64,000 nt of DNA from Clitoria ternatea. Lineage: Eukaryota > Streptophyta > Magnoliopsida > Fabales > Fabaceae. Shown piece after piece: positions 48,065-57,857 of this stretch (within the stretch, counting starts at the first letter, position 1; the number at the start of each line of letters is the position of its first letter). The position numbers and the translations under genes were made by a program. Where the stretch lies: positions 114,158,501 to 114,222,500 of the forward strand of contig CM075669.1 in NCBI GenBank assembly GCA_037962975.1, written 5' to 3'. The notes below the pieces were generated by a model, which was not told where the DNA came from, made no database searches, and saw only the letters and a program-made list of their open reading frames with translations.

Positions 48065-48120
48065 TAAAGTGTAGGGTTGCCTCCCTCAAGCGCTTCTTTA
48101 AGGTCACTAGCTTGACCTTT
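48065..48120 (-). other. Post-pol stretch of Athila-like element 3
   Basis: On the minus strand: GTCAAGCTAGTGACCTTAAA, then GAAGCGCTTGAGGGAGGCAACCC. Conserved in position after the integrase of Athila-like elements. Confidence 0.7.
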
Positions 48121-48125
48121 GACAT

Positions 48126-49270
48126 CTAAGAAGATGCCTGTAAAAACATGGAGGATTTTTGCCTATCAAACTCTCCTCCATAGTAGAGCTTGAGTCTCTG
48201 GCCATTCATTTTGAATGTTCTTCCAATGGCTGGTTCTTTTACCTCAATTGCACCATGAGGGAAAACCTTATTCACAATGAAGGGTACAAACCATTTTGAT
48301 CTGAGTTTTCCAGGAAAGAGTCTCAGCCTAGAATTTAATAACAAGACCTTGTCATCCTTATGAAACTCCTTCCTATTTATCCACTTATCATGCCACCTCT
48401 TAGTTTTCTCTTTATAGATTGAGGCACTCTGATAAGCATTGAGTCTGAACTCTTTAAGTTCATGGAGTTTTAGGACTCTTTCCTCTTGGGATTGGTCACA
48501 ATCCATGTTTAACAGCTTTATGGCCCACCATGCCTTATGCTCTTACTCTACAGGAAGATGGCAAGCCTTACCATATACCAACTGATAAGGTGACATGCCA
48601 ATTGGAGTCTTAAATGCTGTCCTATAGGCCCACAATGCATCATCTAATCTCACAGACCAATCCTTCCTAGATTTCCCTACTACTTTCTCTAGTATCCTCT
48701 TAATTTCTCTATTAGAAAGCTCAACTTGTCCATAAGTTTATGGATGGTAGGGAGTGGATACTTTATGGAGTACCTCATAATGTCTCAGGGCTTTTTCCAT
48801 GATTCTATTGCAGAAATGTGACCCTCCATCACTAATGAGGACTCTAGGGACTCCAAATCTTGAGAAAATGTTCTTCTTTATAAACCTAAGCACCACATGT
48901 GCATCATTGGTTCTGGTAGGGATTGCCTCCACCCACTTTGAGACATAATCCACAGCAACAAGGATATACTCATTGGAGAATGACTTTGGGAATGGTCCCA
49001 TGAAGTCAATGGCCCAAACATCAAATAACTCCACAACTAAAATATTTGTCAAAGACATGCCAGTTTTAGCAGAGAAACCTCTACTTCTTTGGCACTTATC
49101 ACACCTTTGCACATATACTCTAGCATCCTGAAAAATTATTGGCCATTAAAGCCACAATATAACACTTTTGCTGTTGTTCTAAAGGCACCATGGTGTCCTC
49201 CATAATAGGAATCATGACAGTGCCACAAGAGTCTTTCTTGCTCTGATTTAGGCACACATCTCCTAATAAT
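48126..49270 (-). pseudogene. Athila-like element 3 integrase
   Basis: On the minus strand: zinc-binding HHCC region (about 49270-49080; HDSYYGGHH to CDKCQR), catalytic Asp in WAIDFMGPFPKS (about 49010), second Asp in ISDGGSHFCN (about 48830), third position Glu in [12 protein letters not shown] (about 48715), and a C-terminal domain with VLLLNSRLRLFPGKLRSKW and FKMNGQRLK. Stops interrupt it at about 49120, 48737 and near 48540. All three catalytic residues are present, so decay is by stops rather than active-site loss. Confidence 0.9.
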
Positions 49271-51027
49271 TCTATCTACTCCTATCTTATACAGAAATAG
49301 TCATCCCATAGAAAAGTTTTACTGTCGTGAAAGAACTTTTTCTTTATTTGGGATGTCCACCCTTCTAGTAGCACAAAGGCACTTTTAAAGTTGGCCATAT
49401 CAGCATACCATGGCTCTGTGGTAATTACCATCAACCTCTCATCTAGGAATTCCTCTTTTATCAAGATAGAGTCTGATTCACCTTCCAGACGAGAGAGTTG
49501 ATCAGCCACTGAGTTCTCTACTCCCTTTTTATCTCTTATTTCCAAATTAAACTCTTGGAGTAATAGAACCCATCTGATCAATCTTGGCTTTGATTCTTTT
49601 TTAGCTAGTAAGTACTTGATTACTGAATGGTCTGTATAAACGATGACCTTAGCACCAATCAAGTAAGCTCTGAATTTATCAAATGTGTACACCATAGCAA
49701 GCATTTCTTTTTCAGTAGTGGTGTAGTTTATTTGATTCTCATTTAGTACCTTACTAGCATAATAAATAACATATGTTAATTTTTCTTTTTTCTGTCCTAG
49801 TATAGCTCCTATAGCAAAATCACTTGCATCACACATGAGTTCAAATGGTAAAGACCAATCAGGTGCTATAAGGATTGAAGTTGTAGTTAGTCTTTGTTTT
49901 AGATTTTTAAAAGCCTTGACACAGTTTTCATCAAAAACAAAAGTATGATCTTTCACTAGTAAATCAGTCAAAGGCTTTGCTATTTTCAAAAAATCCTTTA
50001 TAAATCTCCTATAGAAGCCAGCACATCCTAAGAAACTCATCACTCATTTCATATTGATTGGAGGAGAAAGCTTTTCAATGGTATCAATCTTGACTTTATC
50101 TACTTGGATGCCCTCAGCAGAGACTTTGTGCCCAAGGACTATCCCTCCTCTAACCATAAAATAGCACTTTTCCCAGTTGAGGACAAGATTAGTCTCTTGA
50201 CATCTCACCAGCACCTCTGATAGATTGCCAAGGCATATATCAAAGCTATTTCCAAACATAGAGAAGTCATCCATGAACACCTCAATGAACTTCTCTACCA
50301 TGTCGCTAAAAATTACCAGCATACACCTTTGAAAGGTTACTGGTGCATTGCACAAAACAAATGACATGCACCTATATTCAAAGATTCCATATGGACAGGT
50401 GAAGGATGTCTTCTCTTGATCTTTTGGATCAACCATAATTTGGTTGTATCCTAAATATCCATTAAGGAAGCAATAATACTCATGACCTAACAGCCTCTTA
50501 AGCATTTGGTCTACAAATGGTAAAGGAAAGTGGTCTTTTCTAGTGGAGTCATTTAACCTTCTATAATCTATGCATATCCTCCAACCTGTAGTTAGTCTAG
50601 TGGCAATGACTTCACCTTTTTCATTTTTAACAGTGGTCATCCTTCCTTTCTTAGGCACCACTTAGATCGGACTGATCCAAGCGCTGTCCGAGATAGGATA
50701 GATAATCCCTACATCAAGGAGTTTAACCACTTCTTTCCTCACAACCTTTTTCATTATAGGGTTTAACCTTCTTTGTGGCTGAACAACTGGGAAGTAGTCA
50801 TCCCCCATCAAAATTTTATGCATACAAAATGGTGCACTAATTCCCTTTAAATCAGAAATGTTCCAACTAATGGCAGATTCATGTTTTCTTAAAACCCCTA
50901 TCAGTTTTTCTACATCCTCAACATTTAACTCAGCATTAATGATTACTGGATGTGACTCATTATTTCCCAAGCAAACATATCTCAGATGAGAAGGAAAGGG
51001 TTTCAAATCATGTTTTTCTTCAAACAC
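49271..51027 (-). pseudogene. Athila-like element 3 reverse transcriptase and RNase H
   Basis: On the minus strand: leader with FPSHLRYVCLG and HESAISWNISDLKGIS, PQRRLNP, VVPKKGRMTTVKNE, WRICIDYRRLND (about 50570), the FxYxxMxFxLCNAPVTFQRCM region, the catalytic box FMDD in EVFMDDFSMFG (about 50270), [33 protein letters not shown], then RNase H with [32 protein letters not shown] and an intact TDH motif. Breaks are a stop near 50660 (in VV) and one at 50041-50043. This is the best preserved pol in the window. Confidence 0.92.
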
Positions 51028-51120
51028 CTCCTTACCCTTCTCAATTACAGCATTATTTAAGTTTTCTTTAATTTCAACTTCTACTACTTCACATGCTTCT
51101 AGTAGGTTTAGCAGCTCAGT

Positions 51121-51843
51121 TTATGAGTCATCCAACTCCTCAACCTCAGAGTCAAAATCATCCTCTAAAAAGGCTTGTAAAGCCTCTTCTTCAGCCTTTA
51201 ATAGCATATGAGTCTTATAAATTTTGATTTCTTCAAGCATAAAACAATCCATTTTATCAACTGGATGTTTTATAGCATTGAAGACATAAAAAGTTACCTG
51301 CTTCTCTTGAACTCTCAGCATGGGTTCTCCCTTCTCTATATCAATTAAAGCTTTTCTAGTAGCTAAGAAGGGTCTCCCTAAGATTAAGCGAATCTCTCTA
51401 TCAGCCTCAATATCCAAAACTATAAAATCTACTATAAAGATAAACTTATCTATCTTTACTAACAAGTCTTCCAGCATCCCATGAGGATATCTGATAGACC
51501 TATCAGCCAACTACAAGGACATGCGAGTTGGTTGCAGGTCATTAATTCCTAATTTCCTCATTAAGGAAAGAGGCATAAGGTTAATGCTAGCCCCTAGATC
51601 ACATAAAGCACTTCCAACATGAACATCCCCTATTGCACAAGATATTGTAAAAGATCTAGGATCTTCTAGCTTTTGAGGGAGTTTCTTCTGAATAATTACA
51701 CTACACTCTTGAGTAAGGGCAATCATTTGATCTCCCTTAAGCTTTCTCTTCTTAGACAGAAGTTCTTTTAAAAATTTAGAATATGATGGCATCTCTTGCA
51801 ATGCCTCAGCAAAGGGAATATTTATGTGAAGCTTCTTGAACAC
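51121..51843 (-). pseudogene. Athila-like element 3 aspartic protease
   Basis: On the minus strand: KLHINIPFAEALQEM, FLKELLSKKRKLKG, active site CDLGASINLMPLSLM (about 51610-51565), LADRSIRYPHG, and LILGRPFLATRKALIDIEKG (about 51390-51330). The active-site Asp is intact. One TAG at 51511-51513 splits the domain. The acidic stretch EEDDFDSEVEELDDS-like ends it at 51121. The 93-base gap to RT reads in frame apart from stops. Confidence 0.9.
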
Positions 51844-51849
51844 ATCTAA

Positions 51850-53460
51850 GAACTTAGAAAAGTTTTGCTCCTCTATCTATTTCTTAAATCTCTGTGGAAA
51901 TGGAGCATTCTTTAATTTCTAGGAGTTATCTTGACAGCTTCCTCCAAGATCAAATCATTCTTTTTCTTTTTCTTTTGATGAACTTGATTTTCTTTCTCTT
52001 TTTCTATTTCTATCTTATTTTCAGTTTTATCATTAACTTGCTCACTTTCCTGCTCTTTTTCTTTTTCTACAGTATTTTCATTACTTAGAGTAAGAAGAAC
52101 CAAAGTTTTTCCACTCCTAGTGGTTATTGCTTTGCAATGTTCCCTTGGTTTTACCTTAGTATCTCTAGGGAAATTGCTTGATTGTCTCTCAGCTAACTAT
52201 TTTAACAGTTGTCCAACCTAATTTTCCAGATTCCGGATGGATGCTTCTTGATTTTTAAAGCTGGCCTAAGTGACCTAGATGAACTGAGGTAGAACATTCT
52301 CAAGTTCAGACTTTTCCTTAGACGGAGGGGTAAGAGGTTGTTGTGATCTATTTGTGGTCTGAGTTTGTGGTATGTTTTGATTCAAATGTGGACCCTTCTA
52401 CCATGAAATATTGGGGTGGTTTCTATAGTTTGAATTAAAGGAATTAGAGGGATAATTCCTTTGAAATTGTTACCCCATGAAACTAACTTGCTCAGCAGGC
52501 ACATTTGGATCACACATGCCATTTTCATGATCTCCACCATAAAAATCACAACTTATCATGCAGACTTGACTAGGCTTTTGGAGTTTTAAAATTTGTACAC
52601 TTAATTTCTCCAAAGCCGGAGTCACCAACTTACTTTGAGCCAAATAAGCATCTTGTGCTTCTAATTCTAGTATCCCTCTCTTAGGGATTTGGCTCATTTC
52701 ACTAACTATGCATTCATTTGAAGCCATAACATCAATCAACTCTACAGCTTTTTCTACCATTTTAGTGGTCAATGAACCTCCAACTGAGGCATCAATCAAG
52801 ACCCTAGTAGTTGGTCTCATTCCATTATAAAGATGGTAACTTGTTGCACATCAGGGATCCTATGATATGGACATTTCCTCAAACTCTCTTTGTACCTATC
52901 CCATGCTTCCATCAGAAATTCACCCTCTCTCTGTTGAAAACAAGTGATTTCTATGCGTAACTTGGCATACTTCGAAGGAGGGAAATATTTAATCAAAAAT
53001 TTTCTTTGTAAATCTTTCTAAGTTGATATACTGCCTCTTGGTTGGCTTTACAACCAGGCTTTTGCACGGTCCCTTAGAGAAAAAGGAAACAATCTTAGTG
53101 TTATTGCCTCATCAAGGACACCATTCATTTTCACTGTATCATAAATTTAAAGAAATGTTGCTAGATGCAAATTTGGATCCTCAACCTCACTTCCTCCGAA
53201 TTGATTATTTTTAACTAATTGCAGCAAAACCGGTTTAAGTTCAAAATTATTGGCTGCAATTGGAGGCCTAAGGATGTTGGATTGTGATCCTTCTTCAGCA
53301 AGCATAGAGTAGTCACCTAATATAACTCTTCTCTATTTCATTTCTTGCTGTTCTTTTTGCTTTTTCTCATTTCTAAGTCTACGCTCTAACAAATCAATAT
53401 CAAGATCAAAGAAGAATGGTTCTCCTCTGTTCCTTGACTGCATACACCAGATATTAGACA
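51850..53460 (-). pseudogene. Athila-like element 3 gag (broken)
   Basis: On the minus strand: N-terminal capsid core at about 53100-52830 (FPPSKYAKLRIEITCFQQ, then EGEFLMEAWDRYKESLRKC), C-terminal gag at 52820-52470 (VEKAVELIDVMASNE, MISCDFYGGDHENGMC as the knuckle region), then a glutamine-rich and a glutamate/lysine-rich linker (52100-51910). Several frameshifts and stops are present. The polyglutamate-lysine stretch is compositionally extreme and gives open frames on both strands. Confidence 0.78.
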
Positions 53461-53600
53461 CATAATCAGTTTTAATGCTACTACTACTGCTACACACAAG
53501 CTACTACGATACTAAAATGAAATTTAACTGCTGCTATTTATAAAAACAAAATTAAATGGTTCAGTCTAGTATCGGTCCAAGGATTGTTGATATTACTCAA

Positions 53601-53621
53601 CAATCCCCGGCAACGGCGCCA
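53601..53621 (-). promoter_or_regulatory. Primer binding site of Athila-like element 3
   Basis: On the minus strand TGGCGCCGTTGCCGGGGATTG, six bases inside the 5' LTR end. This is the tRNA-Asp-type primer site usual for Athila-like elements. Confidence 0.92.
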
Positions 53622-53627
53622 TTAACT

Positions 53628-55215
53628 TGATGCATAAATCCTGGTGGATTAAGTTCTTTTGGCAAGTGCACCAATCATTAAATTTGTAATATATTTGATC
53701 GTCCCATAGGGATTGAGGTAATTACCACAACCTAGGACTAGTACAAGCTGAACCAAAACACAAGAAGATAGAATTCATTCTATTTATGCTTTTATGCACT
53801 TTCTATGTTTTTTGTAATTTCAGAAACAATATGAAAAGTGAAATGTATTTAATGGAAGATAGGTTAGGATTACTTCAGCTTATAATTTCATCAAGAAACA
53901 TGCAATTGAGGTTTAATCAAGCTTCAGACTCAAGAGGACAATTCACAGATGGTTAATCCCTAATTCTTTAGGTGATTAACACTAATTCCTAAGCATTAAA
54001 CCCTAATCCCTTAGGTGTTCAGTGACAGAGAAATCTAATGTGAAATTGGGGATTGAACCCTAACTATTCACCTAATTACTAGGCCTGAATTAGTTAGGAA
54101 GTCAGATGTTACCTAAGCCTCAACCATGATTCCTCATTGGTGAGATTCTTCAATTAGGTCTGGATTTGTCAATCCAGCAGTGTAGATCCACTTCTCAGCT
54201 TGTTCTCCTCATGCTTCAAAAGATAATTTCCTCAATGCACATTCAAGAATCCATTGGAAACTTCAGCAATCCCAACCTAGGGGTTTAGCAACCCATGGAA
54301 GTGTTTTCAGAAAGTAGAACTTCAAGAGCCATGGAAGAGAGAGTTTAGAGAGGGAAAATGTTTAGAGAGAGATTGAAAATCAAAAAAATGAGAGTTGTAT
54401 ATTACTTATGTGTGTAAATTATAGAGTATTTACAACTATATATAGCTAAGGCAAAAACTAACTAAACTAACTCTAATTAATTACAAAGGAAACTTCCTAG
54501 CAATTAAACTAATGAAACTAATTAATTGATTACAAAGGAATGACTAATTATAACACACTAATTAAATTACCAGAATACAAATATAATCAGCAACTAATAA
54601 AATAATTAATGATAACTACTACAACAATTCATGTTGAAGGAGCATAATATACTTTGCAAACAAGCTTCACGTGACATCCTTACTTAAATCTTAAAATATA
54701 ATTTAGCACTTGCTTGCTGCATGTTCACGTGAATGATGGGATAACAAGGCTGAGTTTGTGAATTGCTTGCTTTGGCTTTTACGTGAATGCAAAGTGACTT
54801 CACGCTTAAGCGTGACCTTTGTTCGCTTGAGTGTGATGACTTCACACCTTACTGGATCTGCGCGTATGTACGCCAGACCACACTGACTTACTAATTCTTC
54901 TCTTTTCAGGTTCTATTTGTGCACGTACGTATGCTGGGATTCCGACGTATGTACACTGGCTCACTGGACTGGCACTTTGGTCTTCTTTTTCCTGCGCGTA
55001 TGTACGCTAGGTTATTGGATCTCTCAATAAACATATTTCTTTCCTTAAGTGCTTATCTTTTTATCTATTTTCTTGCACAATTCAAACACATTCAAATTAA
55101 TTAATTAAAACAAGAAAGAATGACAATTCATTACATAACAATGCCAAAGTTAACAATAATTGATGGATTAAGTTAAATTAAAGATGAAATTATTAAGTCT
55201 TTTCAAGACTTATTA
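53628..55215 (-). repeat. 5' LTR of Athila-like element 3 (1588 bp)
   Basis: In plus orientation TGATGCATAAATCCTGG to GACTTATTA, followed by GTGAG. Matches the 3' LTR closely but has a smaller motif block (54801-55015): one CACGCTTAAGCGTG and about four GCGTATGTACGC-type units. Confidence 0.95.
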
Positions 55216-55220
55216 GTGAG

Positions 55221-56790
55221 GGTTACGCTTTTTGGAAATAAAGGATGAAAATTTTTGTTCAATCAATTGATTTGAAAATATGGAATGCTATTGAAAATGG
55301 TCCTTTTGTACCTATGCATGTTATATATGGTAAACAAGTTGAAAAACTCATGGATGATTGGACGAGTGATGAGGAAAAGAAAGTTCAATACAATTACAAA
55401 GCTAAAAATCTCATCACCCTAGCTTTAGGCCCTGATGAATTTTTTAGAGTTGTAACTTGTAAAACCATAAAAGATATGTGAGACACTCTTCAAATCACCT
55501 ATGAGGGAACTAGTGATGTAAAGGATTCAAAGATTAGCACACTTACTAGTCAGTACAAAAGTTTTAGAATGAATTCTGGTGAAAGTGTTTTGGAACTGCA
55601 AAAGTGATTTACTTTGATTATAAATCATCTCATTACTCTTGGAAAATCTTATTCTAACAAAGAGCTCATCCTTAAAGTTCTAAAAAGTCTTACTAGGGAA
55701 TGGCAACCTCTTGTCACTGCCATCAAGCAATCTCCCAACATAAATGAGATGTCTCTTGCTACATTGTTTGGTAAGCTTCAAGAACAAGAGCAAGAGCTTA
55801 AAGACTTGAAGAATATGGAAGAAGAAGAAAAGTCCTCTAAGAAAAAGGGGCTAGCTCTCAAGGCCACCTCAATTGACGAGGATGACTTAGAAAGTGACCT
55901 TGATGAAGATGAAGAGCTAGGCCTATTTGTGAACCACTTTGGAAAACTAATGAGAAACAAACTATTTCAAAAGAGCTTCACATCCAAAGGTAAGAAAACT
56001 ACTCCTAAAGATAATTCTTCCTCACCAACTTTCTTTGAATGTGGAAAAGAAGGACACTTCAAGGTGGATTGTCCAAACCTCAAGAAGAAAAGCAAGGAAC
56101 AAAAAGGAAAGAGAAGAGCTTACATAGCCTGGGATGAGAACGATGTAAGCAGCTCCAATGAATCGGACAACGAAGAAGCCAACTTGTGCCTCATGGAAAA
56201 TCACCAAGACAAAGATGAAGAGGTAAATATTCATGAACTAGATAAGGATGAATTATTTGAAGCTTTTGAAGAATTATATGATAAGTTTATTAAAATCTCA
56301 AACAAATACATGCTATCTAGAAAAACCATTGATACTCTAGAAAAACATCTTGTGGAGCTTGGTAAAGAAAATGAATCCTTGAAAAAGAAAGTTGTAAATG
56401 TATAAACTTGCTCTAAAGTTAGACCATGTGAATTTGTCAAGAGATATGATATTTTAGAAAAGAAAGTTCTTGACTTAAACAAAACCCTTGAGAAATTCAC
56501 AAATGGTAGGGATAACTTAAATGCCCTACTTGGTAAACAAAGATGCATGTTTGATATAACCGGACTAGGATTCAATACCTCTAGAAAAGAAAAACATTAC
56601 AAAAGTTTCTTTATACCTCCTAGTAAATCATCTTCACCGTTTATGAAATGCAATCATTGTGGTCTTAAAGGTCATAGTGCCTCTAATTGTTATGTTAAAA
56701 AATTAGAGCCGAAGGTTATGAAGAAAGTATGGTTCCTAAGGGAACATTACTGTAAACTAACCTATAAGGACCTAACATAAAATGGGTACC
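55221..56790 (+). pseudogene. SIRE-like gag, main part
   Basis: A single frame with stops but no frameshift. Gag core (MKIFVQSIDLKIWNAI, YNYKAKNLITLAL, TSQYKSFRMNSGES, LTREWQPLVTAI), acidic segment (55860-55920), a first zinc knuckle that has lost its first Cys (FFECGKEGHFKVDC), a charged region, a predicted coiled coil (about 56225-56400, LEKHLVELGKENESLKKK) and an intact second CCHC knuckle, CNHCGLKGHSASNC (56652-56693). Stops at about 55240, 55479, 55605 and 56403; three of them are TGA where Trp or Arg is expected. Two knuckles and a coiled coil fit the long SIRE-type Gag. Confidence 0.88.
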
Positions 56791-56809
56791 AAGATCTCTA
56801 ACTTGATTT

Positions 56810-57220
56810 GTTTTGTAGGTATGCTTTAAAGCTAGCAACACCCATTGGTACTTGGATAGTGGGTGTTCTAAACACACGACGGGAGACAAAAGTAAATTTA
56901 TATCATTCACTCCCCGAAATAAAGGTTTTGTCAATATGGAGACAACACCAAGGGAAGGATTCTTGGAATTGAAAAAATTGGTAAAAACTTTTCCACTTCT
57001 ATTAATGATGTATTATATGTTAAAGGACTTAAACATAACTTGCTTAGTATTAGTCAATTATGTGATAAAAGATATAAAATTGTATTTGAATCAAACTATT
57101 GCATAATTGAAAATAAGCTAAACAAGGAAGTAAATTTCATTGGTCAAAAAGTTGATAATATTTATATGATTAATCTTCATTGTCTTGCTTTAAATGATGT
57201 GCAATGCTTCAAAACAAAAG
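56810..57220 (+). pseudogene. SIRE-like protease and downstream linker
   Basis: Ty1/copia aspartic protease. WYLDSGCSKHTTGDKSKF (about 56848-56900) contains the DSGCSxH active site intact. There is a frameshift between 56930 and 57040, after which VKGLKHNLLSISQLCDKRYK (about 57020-57078) marks the end of the protease region. Confidence 0.85.
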
Positions 57221-57857
57221 AGGATAAATCATGACTATGACATAGAAGAATTGCCCATATTCATATAGACTATTTAAACAAACTTGTTTCGAAAGATTTA
57301 GTAATTGGTTTACCAAAATTGAAATTTGAAAATAAATTTTGTGATGCATGTCAAAAGGGGAAACAAGTAAAGGCATCTTTTCAAGCAAAAAATGTTGTTT
57401 CAACAAATAGACCTTTACAACTTTTGCACATGGATTTATTTGGACCTTCAAAAGTTAAAAGTTTTGGTGGAAACTATTATGGTCTTGTGATTATGGACGA
57501 TTATTCTAGATATACATGGACGTTATTTCTTACTCATAAAAATGAAGCATATCATGCATTTAAGAAACTTGCTAAGATTATCCAAAACAAGCAAAATTCA
57601 AAAATTGCATCCATTAGAACCGATCATGGGGGGGGAGAATTTGAAAATCAACCTTTCGAAAAGTTTTGTGAAAAATTTGGCATTGAAAGGAAAAATCGAT
57701 CTTTAGCGAAGCTCGCAAGAACTATGTTAAATGATAATATTGTGAAATATTTTTGGGCCGATGCGGTAAATACCGTTTGTCATGTTATTAATATATGTCT
57801 AATAAGGCCTATTTTAAAGAAAACCCCATATAAGCTTTACAAAGGAAGAAAACCAAA
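57221..57857 (+). pseudogene. SIRE-like integrase, N-terminal and core part
   Basis: HHCC-type pre-integrase region (HRRIAH preceded by TGA in place of Trp, to CDACQKGKQ, 57240-57365), catalytic Asp in LLHMDLFGPSK (about 57420-57450), second Asp in IRTDHGGGEFEN (about 57612-57648), then FGIERKNRSLAKLARTML. The stretch normally between FGIE and ERKNR, which includes the PQQNG motif, is missing (about 16 codons, in frame). The frame runs open to the solo LTR and continues in phase at 60992. Confidence 0.88.

Larger units (their letters stand above)
37510..55215 (-). mobile_element. Athila-like element 3, complete but decayed, with a nested solo LTR
   Basis: LTRs at 37510-39239 (3' LTR) and 53628-55215 (5' LTR) are flanked by a perfect GTGAG duplication (37505-37509 and 55216-55220) inside the SIRE gag. 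On the minus strand the order is primer site (53601-53621), gag, protease, RT, RNase H, integrase, post-pol stretch, motif-rich region, an extra ORF (42065-40777) and a polypurine tract beside the 3' LTR. A solo LTR (42380-47130) splits the region between integrase and the extra ORF. Without it the element is about 12.9 kb, in the range of Athila elements. Confidence 0.93.

Noticed and set aside
51894..52103. Open frames on both strands of a glutamate/lysine-coding tract
   Set aside because: Low-complexity AG/CT-rich linker of gag. The plus-strand frame is only a shadow.
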